16,091 bases of DNA from Allobrachymonas sp. (GCA_017996515.1 JAGOGU010000013.1:1-16091), one strand, 5' to 3'; shown: positions 1 through 7,598, counted from the stretch's first letter. Program-made: numbers and translations. Notes: generated from the letters alone by a model not told the origin.

Positions 1-378
1 TCTAACGCTTTGGCCGTTGACTTGCACCTCTCCTGCTGTCTGGATCAGGCGGGCTTGTTGGGGCTTGCCGGGTAGCAGGTTCAGTGGAACATAAACCGTG
101 TTGCCGGGCGCAGGTAGTTGTGCATTACCCAGCTGATTGAAATAAGCCACTTGTGCGCACTGGACAGGCACGATTTTGAATTGTTTGCAGAGGGAGTCGA
201 GGGTTTCGCCCTGTTTGACGACGTGTGCCACGCTGGAACCCCGAACTGCCGCTGCCTGGGGCGCGCTACTTGTTGGGGTTTGTGGCGCTTGCGCCTGTGC
301 GGCGGGGGCGGCGGCCATTGCCAGCACAGACAGCGCTGCCATATGCAACGCAGAGCAGCGCGACCGAAAGGACGACAT
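1..378 (-). CDS. LysM/FecR-type secreted protein, N-terminal part (runs off the window)
   Basis: Only the first 126 codons are inside the window; the gene continues past base 1. Residues 1-30 form a typical Sec signal peptide (a basic start, then an Ala/Leu/Met-rich core, then AQAQ before the likely cleavage site). Residues about 49-100 resemble a LysM domain (HVVKQGETLDSLCKQF, then PGNTVYVPLNLL), a peptidoglycan-binding module. The last visible residues (ARLIQTAGEVQVNGQ) look like the start of a FecR-type domain, as in LysM-FecR proteins of Burkholderiales. It therefore probably acts in the periplasm or at the cell wall; the exact role is unknown. The ATG at 378 is preceded by GGAG at 7-nt spacing, which supports this start. 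It lies 108 bp downstream of the helicase gene, in the same direction, with a hairpin between them. The FecR assignment rests on few residues. Confidence 0.8.
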   Translation of the reverse strand, partial: MSSFRSRCSALHMAALSVLAMAAAPAAQAQAPQTPTSSAPQAAAVRGSSVAHVVKQGETLDSLCKQFKIVPVQCAQVAYFNQLGNAQLPAPGNTVYVPLNLLPGKPQQARLIQTAGEVQVNGQSVR

Positions 379-433
379 AACAAGACTCCGTACAGAAGCA
401 AGTATGGTGATGAGAGGTTCAGAACGAACCAAT

Positions 434-470
434 TATCCCATCACGGCAAGCCCGTTGCCGCGATGGGATA
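434..470. terminator. Strong hairpin between helicase and LysM gene; possible terminator
   Basis: TATCCCATC (434-442) pairs with GATGGGATA (462-470), and CGGCAA (444-449) pairs with TTGCCG (455-460). One A/C mismatch separates the two stems and the loop is GCCCG. It starts 17 bases past the helicase stop codon, where a terminator would sit. Neither strand has a clear T-run after the stem (the minus strand continues ATTGGTTCG), so an intrinsic terminator is not proven. It could instead be a processing or mRNA-stabilising hairpin. Confidence 0.5.
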
Positions 471-486
471 TAGGGAAGAATCGCAA

Positions 487-2085
487 TTACGCGTGGCGGC
501 TGTAAGCACCGGCTTTTTGAGGTGCTGTATGCCGAGCGGGGCGCTGCTGGGCACGCGGTTTGTTGCGGCCGGGAGTGGGGCGGGCGTCGTGATCGGCATG
601 GGTGCGGGCGTAACCGCCGCCGCCACGCTCAGTCTGATTGCGTGCGCCATTGCGTGGGGCCGGGCGGCCGCCAGCATGGGCGTGTTTGCGTGGGCGTGCC
701 GGTGCTTTGGGGCGCGAGCGCGGCTCCAGTCCGGGGATGACTTCGGCTTGCAGTGGCTGGCGCGTGTGCTGCTCGATGGCATGCATTCGACGCTGATCGC
801 GCCACTCGGCGAAGGTGATGGCCAAGCCGTTGCGCCCAGCGCGGCCCGTGCGGCCAATGCGGTGGGTGTAGTCTTCGGGCTTCATGGGCAGACCGAAGTT
901 GAACACGTGGGTAATGGTGGGCACATCGATGCCGCGTGCAGCCACGTCGGTGGCAATCAGGAATTGCACGCGCCCATCGCGCAGGGAGCCCAGGCGGCGG
1001 TTGCGTAAACCCTGGGGCAGGGCGCCGTGCAGTGCCACGGCGGCAAAGCCAGCCTGTTGCAGATCAGTGGCCAAGGCGTCGCATTCGATCTGGGTGCTGG
1101 CAAAGACGATGGCTTGATCGATGGCTGGGTCGCGCAGCCAATGGTCGAGCATAGCGCGCTTGTGCACGGCGTGGTCGGCCCAATACAGCTTTTGCGTGAT
1201 ATTGGTGTGCCGTTGCTGCGGGGTGTCGATATTGACCTGCTGGGTGCTGTCGCCACTGCGCATCACGCGCAGCGCGAGTTGCCGCACTTGTGGCGCGAAA
1301 GTGGCCGAGAACATCAGGGTCTGCTTGCGTTGGGCGCAAAGCTGGTGGATTTCGGCCAGGTCTTCGGCAAAACCCAGGTCGAGCATGCGGTCGGCTTCAT
1401 CCAGCACCAGGGTTTGCACGGTGTGCAGGCGCAACTGGCCGCTGCGGTGCAGGTCCAGCAGGCGGCCGGGGGTGGCAACCACCAGATCGGCGTTTTGCAG
1501 CCGTGCGATTTGCACGCCATAGGGCAAGCCGCCAATGACGCTGGCAATGCGCAGATTGCGCGTGTGTTTGACCAGAGAGATGGCGTCTTGCATCACTTGC
1601 TGTGCCAGTTCGCGTGTGGGGCAGAGCACCAGCGCACCGGGTTCGGCCGGTTTGAAGTTGCGCGGATTGGTCGGGTTTTTGCGACGTTGTTTTTTGGGTG
1701 GTGCCTCGCCGCGCGCCAGCGCTTCAGCGGCCAGTTGTTCGGCCTGCAGGCGTGCAGCTTCGGCCGCACGGGTTTGTTGCTGCAGCAGCTGTTGCAGCAA
1801 GGGCAGCAAAAAGGCGGCGGTTTTGCCACTGCCGGTTTGGCTGGACACCATCAGGTCGTACAGCGGCGCATGGTTGTCGCTGTCCGTACCGGCCAACGCT
1901 TGCGGAACAACCCGTTGCTGCACGGAGGTGGGCTGGGTGTAGCCCAGATCGGCTACGGCTTGCAGCAATTCGCTGCGCAGCCCCAGTTCGGCAAAGGCAT
2001 TGGTGGCAGGGGCTGCTTCGGGGGCAGAAGGGGCGCAAAAATCTGGGGTGTTGTCGGCACCCGAAACGCATTCATTCAAAGACAT
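487..2085 (-). CDS. rhlE: DEAD-box ATP-dependent RNA helicase (RhlE-like)
   Basis: A 532-residue superfamily 2 helicase that would unwind RNA duplexes using ATP, acting in ribosome assembly or RNA decay. All core motifs are visible: Q motif near residues 31-58 (FAELGL...PTSVQQ), Walker A GSGKT at 85-89, PTREL at 156-160, TPGR at 205-208, DEAD at 229-232, SAT at 260-262, TDVAARGID at 379-387 and HRIGRTGR at 408-415. A charged insert of about 45 residues (about 100-147, with KKQRRKNP) separates motif I from PTREL. The tail from about 448 is rich in Arg, Pro, Gly and His, as expected for non-specific RNA binding. The ATG at 2085 is chosen because family homology begins just after it; the frame stays open to a TTG at 2241, but that extension looks non-coding. 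The upstream GAGAAAG is a weak ribosome binding site. The RhlE label marks the subfamily; the symbol is less certain than the function. Confidence 0.93.
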   Translation of the reverse strand: MSLNECVSGADNTPDFCAPSAPEAAPATNAFAELGLRSELLQAVADLGYTQPTSVQQRVVPQALAGTDSDNHAPLYDLMVSSQTGSGKTAAFLLPLLQQLLQQQTRAAEAARLQAEQLAAEALARGEAPPKKQRRKNPTNPRNFKPAEPGALVLCPTRELAQQVMQDAISLVKHTRNLRIASVIGGLPYGVQIARLQNADLVVATPGRLLDLHRSGQLRLHTVQTLVLDEADRMLDLGFAEDLAEIHQLCAQRKQTLMFSATFAPQVRQLALRVMRSGDSTQQVNIDTPQQRHTNITQKLYWADHAVHKRAMLDHWLRDPAIDQAIVFASTQIECDALATDLQQAGFAAVALHGALPQGLRNRRLGSLRDGRVQFLIATDVAARGIDVPTITHVFNFGLPMKPEDYTHRIGRTGRAGRNGLAITFAEWRDQRRMHAIEQHTRQPLQAEVIPGLEPRSRPKAPARPRKHAHAGGRPAPRNGARNQTERGGGGYARTHADHDARPTPGRNKPRAQQRPARHTAPQKAGAYSRHA

Positions 2086-2614
2086 ACAGGCTTTCTCGAA
2101 AAAACAAAGATCACGGAAGGATCCAAGTCGTACGGGCGCAAACAGGCAATATGGCGGTATCGCGCCAGGCGCAGACACCGTCAGCAACTGTCTGTGCAGC
2201 GCGCCGGACGACGAAAACACATCCACCGTCTGGCGTCGCAAGCTGCAACACGCGTGTTGTGCACGTATGGAGAAAGCCTGGAAAAATGGCTGCCGGTTTC
2301 AGGCGCAAGGCATGAGGGGCACAGCCACCGGGTCGTTTGAACAGACCCTGAAAGAAGGGAGATATGCAGCAAAATCGCAGCGATCAAATATAATCCATTC
2401 ATGGCAATCAACATCTGCCATGTGCTGCGAGTGCGCCATTATGGCACAGCTGCGCAAGATGTGCACGGAGCCTTGCGTGATTCGCGCACGGGATGTCGGC
2501 AAAGGGACGAATGTTTGCGACAATTGGCGGCATGACAGGTGCAGCACAAAAAAACAGGCCACGGCTTGGCCGACCATGCTCTTGCCACTGCCCAGCAAAG
2601 CTGAGGAGGTGCGC
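2086..2614. other. Divergent intergenic region between helicase and UDG-like gene
   Basis: I see no convincing gene in these 529 bases. The frames open here lack recognisable protein features. The gap should hold the promoters of both flanking genes. It contains a perfect 14-bp palindrome (CAACACGCGTGTTG, 2246-2259) and one TATAAT on the plus strand (2389-2394). In many related genomes tsaB and rimI precede a UDG-like gene of this type; I found no trace of either here. That neighbourhood statement is from memory. Confidence 0.6.
2389..2394 (+). promoter_or_regulatory. Possible -10 element (TATAAT) upstream of the UDG-like gene
   Basis: A perfect TATAAT on the plus strand, 220 bases before the UDG-like start codon. 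No good -35 hexamer is present 16-18 bases upstream (the candidates read like GCAGCA), so this is weak evidence. It is the best plus-strand -10 match in the gap. Confidence 0.3.
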
Positions 2615-3508
2615 ATGAGTCTGCCTGTCGCCGTGCGAGATGCAATGGAAGAAGATATCGTCGCAGAAGCCGCAAACACCTTGCAGTTGGATGCGCGCCA
2701 GCGCGCCATGCTGCAGGAAATGGGTGTGCGGCTTTGGCTGCCGCCGTCCGAACCCGAGGTAGAGGCGGCGGTAGAAGTAGGCGTAGGAGCGATGGCAGCT
2801 GCAACGCCTGCCAAGGCGGATGCCGCCACAGCGATTCAGCACACCCCTGCACAGGCTGTGGAGCAGGCATTTGCTCCAACCGCGCAGAAACAACAGCCCC
2901 CAACAAATACGGCATCAGCGCCACCAGCGCAACACGATGCCGCGCTGCCGCAAGCGGCCATGATGTTGTCTGGTCAGCCCTTGCCTGCTGTTTGGGCAGC
3001 AGAAGCACCGCCGCGCTGGCTGTTTGTGCTGGATGCTCTGGCCGCCGACAGTGCCGCCGCGCCCTTGCAAGGTGATGCCGGCAAGCTGTTGCTGAATATG
3101 GCCGCCGCCATACGCTTGCGGCCAGAGCAGGGCTGCTGTGTGCAAGCGCCGCACTGTGTGCCGCGCCCCGGTCAGGCGATGGATGCCGCCGCATTGCAGC
3201 AAAGCATCGCCTGGCTGCAGCGCGAAATCGTGCGCGTGCAGCCGCAAGTGGTGATTGCTTTGGGGCGCCATGCCGCGTGCAGCCTGCTGGGCAGCACCGT
3301 GCCTTTGGGGCAACTGCGCGGGCAGGCGCATCGCGTGGTCGTGTCAGAAGGCGAGTACGAGATGCAGGCAGCGCTGGCGAATATCCCCGTTGTGGTGTCG
3401 TACCCCTTGGCTTATCTGCTGCGCACACCGGCGGCCAAGCGCCAGACTTGGCAAGACCTGTGCTTGGCGCACGCCTTGCTGGAGGTTGCACCACACGCAG
3501 CGGCTTGA
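2615..3508 (+). CDS. Uracil-DNA glycosylase-like protein, catalytic motifs degenerate
   Basis: The protein has 297 residues. Residues 23-41 (LQLDARQRAMLQEMGVRLW) match the start of UDG-family proteins I recall from Comamonadaceae, followed by an Ala/Gln/Pro-rich linker at about 45-130. Residues 134-290 follow the family 4-type UDG fold: AGKLLLNM (155-162), PQVVIALGR (210-218), and VVSYPLAYLLRTPAAKRQTWQDL (about 260-282), which aligns with the family's final motif. The key parts are altered. GEAPG is replaced by LDALA (139-143). PFVG is lost. The expected HP of the final motif reads PL (264-265). The Cys usually found just before the LxRQI-like helix is Ser197, and the N-terminal Cys pair is absent. 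It may therefore be catalytically inactive or have another role. The ATG at 2615 follows AGGAGG (2604-2609) at 5-nt spacing, which fixes the start; the frame is open further upstream to about base 2000. It precedes the DUF808 gene by 94 bases on the same strand. Confidence 0.75.
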   Translation: MSLPVAVRDAMEEDIVAEAANTLQLDARQRAMLQEMGVRLWLPPSEPEVEAAVEVGVGAMAAATPAKADAATAIQHTPAQAVEQAFAPTAQKQQPPTNTASAPPAQHDAALPQAAMMLSGQPLPAVWAAEAPPRWLFVLDALAADSAAAPLQGDAGKLLLNMAAAIRLRPEQGCCVQAPHCVPRPGQAMDAAALQQSIAWLQREIVRVQPQVVIALGRHAACSLLGSTVPLGQLRGQAHRVVVSEGEYEMQAALANIPVVVSYPLAYLLRTPAAKRQTWQDLCLAHALLEVAPHAAA

Positions 3509-3566
3509 ATGGGGGGCGCATGCCACGGCAGCAAGTGGGTAGCGGCAGCTTTTCTTTCGACCTGCA

Positions 3567-3572
3567 TACAAT
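3567..3572 (+). promoter_or_regulatory. Possible -10 element (TACAAT) before the DUF808 gene
   Basis: TACAAT lies 30 bases before the ATG at 3603, inside the 94-bp gap after the UDG-like gene. The sequence 17 bases upstream is a poor -35 match (GGCAGC), so the promoter call is tentative. It would allow DUF808 expression independent of the upstream gene. Confidence 0.3.
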
Positions 3573-3602
3573 GCGCTTTTTTCTGCAGAGAGTGTCTTTA
3601 CC

Positions 3603-4523
3603 ATGGCTACCAGTTTGCTTGCATTGCTTGATGACATCACCACCATCCTTGACGATGTGGCCGTGATGAGCAAGATGGCGGTTAAAAAAACCACCGGCGT
3701 GCTGGGAGATGATCTGGCACTCAATGCGCAACAGGTTACGGGCGTGAAAGCCAATCGCGAGCTGCCTGTGGTGTGGGCGGTCTTCAAAGGGTCGTTGGTC
3801 AATAAATTGATTCTGGTACCTTTGGCTTTGCTCATCAGTGCTTTTGCCCCTGCGCTGATTACGCCGTTGTTGATGGCGGGCGGCCTCTTTTTGTGCTACG
3901 AGGGCGTGGAAAAAGTGCTGCACAAATTGCTGCACGGCAAACATGAAAATCCTGCGGATGCCCAGCAGGCCAAGGCTGTCGCCGTGACGCCAGAAGCGCT
4001 GCTGCAAATGGAAAAAGACAAGATCAAGGGGGCGGTGCGCACCGACTTTATTTTGTCGGCCGAGATTATGGTGATTACCCTGGGCACCCTGGCGGTCGAT
4101 ACGCCGCTGTTGCAGCGCGTGCTGGTGCTTTCGGTGATTGCGCTGGGCATGACGTTGGGCGTGTATGGCCTGGTGGCAGGCATCGTCAAGCTCGATGATT
4201 TGGGCGTGGTGTTGTTTCGTAAAGGCGGCACGGCCCGCACGCTGGGCGAATGGCTGCTGCGCGCCGTGCCTTGGCTGATGCGGGGCTTGTCGGTTGTGGG
4301 CACCCTGGCCATGTTCCTGGTGGGCGGCGGCATTCTGGCCCATGGCATTGCGCCGTTGGTGAGCTGGCTGCATGAGGTGGAGCTGAGTTGGGGCGGCTTG
4401 GTGGGCACGCTCACGGCTTCGCTGAGCAATTTGCTCATCGGCTTTGCCGCAGGCGCCGCCGTTTTGGGCGTGGTGCAAATGGTGCAAAAACTGCGCGACA
4501 GCCGTGGCGCTGGCACAGCCTGA
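3603..4523 (+). CDS. DUF808 family inner-membrane protein (YedI-like)
   Basis: This 306-residue protein matches the DUF808/YedI family closely in length and pattern. The hallmark N-terminus is [20 protein letters not shown], followed by [27 protein letters not shown] with the conserved lysine-rich stretch. Hydrophobic segments near residues 65-105, 147-165, 172-205, 220-250 and 262-290 predict a polytopic inner-membrane protein. The biochemical function of the family is unknown, so none is assigned. The start at 3603 gives the canonical family N-terminus; the ribosome binding site is weak (AGAGAG well upstream). It is followed 107 bp later by pyrF on the same strand, with no obvious terminator between them, so cotranscription is possible. 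Confidence 0.92.
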   Translation: MATSLLALLDDITTILDDVAVMSKMAVKKTTGVLGDDLALNAQQVTGVKANRELPVVWAVFKGSLVNKLILVPLALLISAFAPALITPLLMAGGLFLCYEGVEKVLHKLLHGKHENPADAQQAKAVAVTPEALLQMEKDKIKGAVRTDFILSAEIMVITLGTLAVDTPLLQRVLVLSVIALGMTLGVYGLVAGIVKLDDLGVVLFRKGGTARTLGEWLLRAVPWLMRGLSVVGTLAMFLVGGGILAHGIAPLVSWLHEVELSWGGLVGTLTASLSNLLIGFAAGAAVLGVVQMVQKLRDSRGAGTA

Positions 4524-4589
4524 ATGGCAGGTGCAGAGTGGCGCGTGCTGAAAGGCATCACAAGTTTCTGGCGTGCTGCGGAGTCAATC

Positions 4590-4611
4590 GACGGAACATC
4601 AGACGGAACAT
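4590..4611. repeat. Tandem direct repeat upstream of pyrF
   Basis: GACGGAACAT occurs twice (4590-4599 and 4602-4611), separated by CA, giving a 12-base period. It lies 20-41 bases before the pyrF start codon, so it would fall in the leader or promoter region. Its role is unknown; two half-sites about one helical turn apart would suit a regulator. Confidence 0.6.
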
Positions 4612-4630
4612 GATTTGACAAGGTGAAACC

Positions 4631-5515
4631 ATGACTTTTCTCGAAATGCTGGGCGCGGCGGAACAGCGCAACCAATCTTTACTGTGTGTGGGGCTGGACC
4701 CCGACGTGACACGCCTGCCTGCGCCTTTTGCGGGCGATGCCACGCGCATTTTTGATTTTTGTGCAGCCATTGTCGATGCCACGGCGGATGTGGCCTTGGC
4801 CTACAAGCCGCAGATTGCCTACTTTGCTGCCAACCGTGCTGAAGCACAGCTGGAGCAGCTGGTGCAGCACATTCACCAAGTTGCGCCGCATGTGCCTGTT
4901 ATTCTGGACAGCAAGCGCGGTGACATTGGCAGCACGGCCGAGCAATACGCCATCGAGGCGTTCGAGCGTTATGGCTGCGATGCTGTCACGCTTTCGCCTT
5001 TCATGGGGCGGGATTCGTTCGAGCCTTACCTCAAACGCCACGGCAAAGGGGCGTTTTTGCTGTGCCGCACGTCCAACGAAGGTGGCAATGATTTGCAGGC
5101 CAGCCGCTTGCAGGATGTGGATGGTCACCCCATGCTGTACGAGCACATTGCCAAACAGGCGCAAGGCCCGTGGAACCTGAACGGCCAGCTGGGCTTGGTG
5201 GTGGGCGCAACTTATCCGCAAGAGCTGGCGCGCGTGCGCGCGCTGGCACCCACGCTGCCGCTGCTGGTGCCCGGCGTGGGTGCGCAGGGCGGCGATGCGG
5301 CAGCTACCGTGCAGGCGGGGTGGCGCGGTCGGCTGGATGCGGCCAGCGGCAAACTGGCCAGCAGCGCCTTGACGATTGTCAATTCTTCGCGCGCGATTCT
5401 GTATGCCTCTTCTGGCGCCGACTTTGCCGATGCCGCCAGGCGCGTGGCCGTGCAAACCCGCGATACCTTGCGGGCGGCGCAAATGGCGGCCATTGGGGCA
5501 AACACGGCGGCTTGA
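4631..5515 (+). CDS. pyrF: Orotidine-5'-phosphate decarboxylase
   Basis: PyrF converts orotidine 5'-monophosphate to UMP, the last step of de novo pyrimidine synthesis, in the cytosol. The 294-residue protein belongs to the longer bacterial type (often called type 2). It shows LLCVGLDPDVTRLP at 17-30, YKPQIAYF at about 58-65, and the catalytic segment DSKRGDIGSTA at about 93-103, which has the Asp-Lys-Asp arrangement that drives decarboxylation. The phosphate-binding part appears later as VGATYPQEL and LVPGVGAQGGD, with NSSRAILYAS near the end carrying the conserved Arg. The ATG at 4631 has AAGGTG 5 bases upstream, supporting the start. It converges with cobC; the 77-base gap between them has only short stems and no clear terminator. 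Confidence 0.97.
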   Translation: MTFLEMLGAAEQRNQSLLCVGLDPDVTRLPAPFAGDATRIFDFCAAIVDATADVALAYKPQIAYFAANRAEAQLEQLVQHIHQVAPHVPVILDSKRGDIGSTAEQYAIEAFERYGCDAVTLSPFMGRDSFEPYLKRHGKGAFLLCRTSNEGGNDLQASRLQDVDGHPMLYEHIAKQAQGPWNLNGQLGLVVGATYPQELARVRALAPTLPLLVPGVGAQGGDAAATVQAGWRGRLDAASGKLASSALTIVNSSRAILYASSGADFADAARRVAVQTRDTLRAAQMAAIGANTAA

Positions 5516-5592
5516 CGCTGCCGGTTTGAAGCTGCTTTTGCAGTAGTCTGCGCCCGTGCGGAGGGCGGTTCAAGTCAACCGTCAACCAACCA

Positions 5593-6624
5593 TTACACGG
5601 GCGTTAGCCGGCGCACGGCCTGCGCCAGCGCCGCTTGCGCCTGCGGTGTGTGCACGCACAGGCGCACCCAACCGGGCAGGCCGAACGAAGTGGCGTCGCG
5701 CAGCTTGATGCCGTTTTGACGCAACCCTGCCAGCAACTCGGGCAGCGTTTGCTGCGGTGCAAGCCGTGGGCGCGCCAGCAGAAAATTGGTTTCGCTCGGC
5801 AGGCATTCCCAATCCAACTGCTGCAAAAGCGCAAGCTGCTGTTGCTTCCATTGCGCCAGCGTGTGGCGGGCGTGCGCCAGCCAGGTTTGCACAACGGGCG
5901 TGCACCAACTGTGCAGCAAGGCAACGCCATGGCTGCCCAAGGGCCAGGATGGTGCCAGCGCAATGAGTTGTTGTACAGGCTCAGGCGCCGCATCGGCGGG
6001 GGCTATGGCATAGGCCGCGCGGATGCCGCACAGCCCCAGCGCCTTGTTGGGCGTCCAGATCTGCCAGGTGTGATTGCAATCCAGGCTGGGGGCAATGGGC
6101 GTTGCTGTGAGCTGCAATGGCGCATAGGCGCAATCGAGCACCGTGGTGGCTTGCACCGGACGCTGTGGCCAGTCTGGCGGCAGATGCAGCGGTTGGCCGT
6201 GCGGGCTGCTGGGGGCGCATAGCCACACCAGGTCTGCATGGGCGGCGTGAATGCTGTGTTGCAGGCCGTGCTGGCGTGCGGCGTGGGCATAGTCGCCATA
6301 GGCGTGGGCGGGTAGCCACACGGTGGCGGGCGCGTGGGTGCTGCGAGCGTTTGGTGCGTGCAGAGCGATCCAGTGGGTGAAGCGGGCAATCAGTTCACTG
6401 CCGCTGGCGCCGATCACGATGCGTTGCGGCGCAACCGTATGCAGGGCGGCCAAAGCGCCGCGTAGCTGCGTGTAGGCCGGGTCGGGGTAGTGGCTGGCAT
6501 CGGTTTGTGCCAGGGCGGTTTGCGTGTGCGGGCAGGGGCCGGCAGCGTTGCTGTTGGTAGAAAAATCCCATGGCGGAACGCCCCATGCATCGGAGCCGCC
6601 GTGTAAGGGCAGGTGCTGTGTCAT
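5593..6624 (-). CDS. cobC: Threonine-phosphate decarboxylase / CobC-type aminotransferase-fold enzyme
   Basis: This 343-residue PLP enzyme of the class I/II aminotransferase fold belongs to the cobalamin CobC/CobD(Salmonella) group. It would supply (R)-1-amino-2-propanol phosphate by decarboxylating L-threonine O-3-phosphate. The start LPLHGGSDAWGVPPWDFSTNSNAAGP is the family signature (usually HGG...DFS.N.NP.GP). The Schiff-base lysine is K194 in WTPNKALGL, preceded by VLDCAYAPL with Asp164 for the PLP ring nitrogen. SETNFLLAR and GWVRLCV supply the late substrate-binding region. The usual NPNNPxG motif reads CAPSSPHGQ, so the Asn before P is Ser. The ATG overlaps the cobD stop in an ATGA (6621-6624), giving translational coupling; the frame is open upstream to 6936 only as a shadow of cobD. 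Confidence 0.9.
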   Translation of the reverse strand: MTQHLPLHGGSDAWGVPPWDFSTNSNAAGPCPHTQTALAQTDASHYPDPAYTQLRGALAALHTVAPQRIVIGASGSELIARFTHWIALHAPNARSTHAPATVWLPAHAYGDYAHAARQHGLQHSIHAAHADLVWLCAPSSPHGQPLHLPPDWPQRPVQATTVLDCAYAPLQLTATPIAPSLDCNHTWQIWTPNKALGLCGIRAAYAIAPADAAPEPVQQLIALAPSWPLGSHGVALLHSWCTPVVQTWLAHARHTLAQWKQQQLALLQQLDWECLPSETNFLLARPRLAPQQTLPELLAGLRQNGIKLRDATSFGLPGWVRLCVHTPQAQAALAQAVRRLTPV

Positions 6625-7598
6625 GCTTGTACCATCCATGCTCCGGTAGCCAAGGCCATTGTCACAGTGGCAGCACAAGCTACGGTGAGCCAGATGGTGC
6701 GTTGCCCCAGGCGAATGGCGTGCGCCACATGCATGGGCTGGGGCGCGTTGCCCGCTGCGTTGAGCGTATAAACGCCGGGCTTGCGCAGGCAGATACTCAG
6801 CGCCAATGCCATGGCAGCCATGGGCCAGCCGCTGTTGGGCGAAGGGGTTTGGCGGGCTTGCGCAGGTAGCTGCTTGGCGCTGTGCCAACCAGCAGCCAGC
6901 AGCAGCGCCCAGGCCGTGATACGTGCGGGCAGCCAAGCCAGCACATCATCTGCCCGCGCGGCCCATTTGCCCGCCCATTCCCAGCGCTGGCCACGGTATA
7001 TGCCGCGATAGCCCCACATTGAATCGGCCGTGTCGGCGTAGCGGTACAGCGCAGCGCCGGGCAGGCCGAGCAGGCAGAACCAGCAAAGCGGCGCAATGAC
7101 GGAATCGTTGAGGTTTTCTGCCAGGCTTTCCAGCGCGCTTTCGCGCACTTGGGTGGCGTCGAGCTGCTGCACATCGCGGCTGACGATGCGCGCCAGTTGC
7201 TGCCGCCCGGCTTCCAGCGAGTGTGCCAAGGCGGCTTCTACGGCCAGCACTTCTTGCACCAGCAGACGCCAGGCCAGCAAGGGCTTGAGCAGCAAACCTG
7301 CGAGCAAAGCCGCCATGAACCAAGGCAGTTGCCACAGCAGCCATTGCAGCAGGCTGGCTGGTATCAGCACAAGTCCTAAGCCGCCCCACCAGGCTAACGC
7401 GCCACGCCAGAAGGAAGGCTGGTCGGCCGCATTGCCGGGGCGTGTGCGGGTTTGCAACCAGGCGCCGGCATATTGCAGATAGCGCCCCATCCAGACAACC
7501 GGATGCCAGCGCGGCGGCGGCTCGCCCAATGCATGATCCAGTAGCAGGGCGATAGCCATGCCCAGCCAGACAGGAAGCAGTGCTTCAACTGTGTGCAT
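6621..7598 (-). CDS. cobD: Adenosylcobinamide-phosphate synthase (CbiB/CobD)
   Basis: CobD/CbiB joins aminopropanol or its phosphate to adenosylcobyric acid, making adenosylcobinamide (phosphate), at the inner membrane. The 325-residue length fits the family. The N-terminus carries its hallmark LLLDHALGEPPPRWHPVVWMGR at about 18-39. Several hydrophobic segments follow, notably around 69-110 (GGLGLVLIPASLLQWLLWQL and MAALLAGLLLKPLL). Later come LESLAENLNDSVIAPLCWFCLLGLPGAALYRYADTADSMWGYRG (about 157-200) with the conserved Glu/Asn/Asp cluster, and a final membrane segment near the C-terminus. The ATG at 7598 has GGAG 8 bases upstream. It overlaps cobC by 4 bases, and its product works on the substrate CobC provides. 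It lies just downstream of the bioB terminator, so it needs either readthrough or its own promoter; I see no convincing promoter in the 50 bases available. Confidence 0.95.
   Translation of the reverse strand: MHTVEALLPVWLGMAIALLLDHALGEPPPRWHPVVWMGRYLQYAGAWLQTRTRPGNAADQPSFWRGALAWWGGLGLVLIPASLLQWLLWQLPWFMAALLAGLLLKPLLAWRLLVQEVLAVEAALAHSLEAGRQQLARIVSRDVQQLDATQVRESALESLAENLNDSVIAPLCWFCLLGLPGAALYRYADTADSMWGYRGIYRGQRWEWAGKWAARADDVLAWLPARITAWALLLAAGWHSAKQLPAQARQTPSPNSGWPMAAMALALSICLRKPGVYTLNAAGNAPQPMHVAHAIRLGQRTIWLTVACAATVTMALATGAWMVQA

Noticed and set aside
2086..2241. N-terminal extension of the helicase to a TTG at 2241
   Set aside because: The added 52 residues have no helicase homology and a better ATG exists at 2085.
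1027..2340. Long plus-strand frame opposite the helicase
   Set aside because: Antisense to a helicase with every DEAD-box motif intact; the translation resembles no protein family.
2439..4487. Open reading frame of 682 codons on the minus strand across the UDG-like and DUF808 genes
   Set aside because: Low-complexity Gln/His/Ala/Arg translation antisense to two plausible genes; no family features.
4615..4620. TTGACA immediately before pyrF as a -35 box
   Set aside because: It is only 11 bases from the start codon, so a matching -10 would fall inside the coding sequence.
5516..5592. Terminator between the convergent pyrF and cobC genes
   Set aside because: Only 4-5 bp stems (such as CTGC-TTTT-GCAG) without a T-run; not enough to call.
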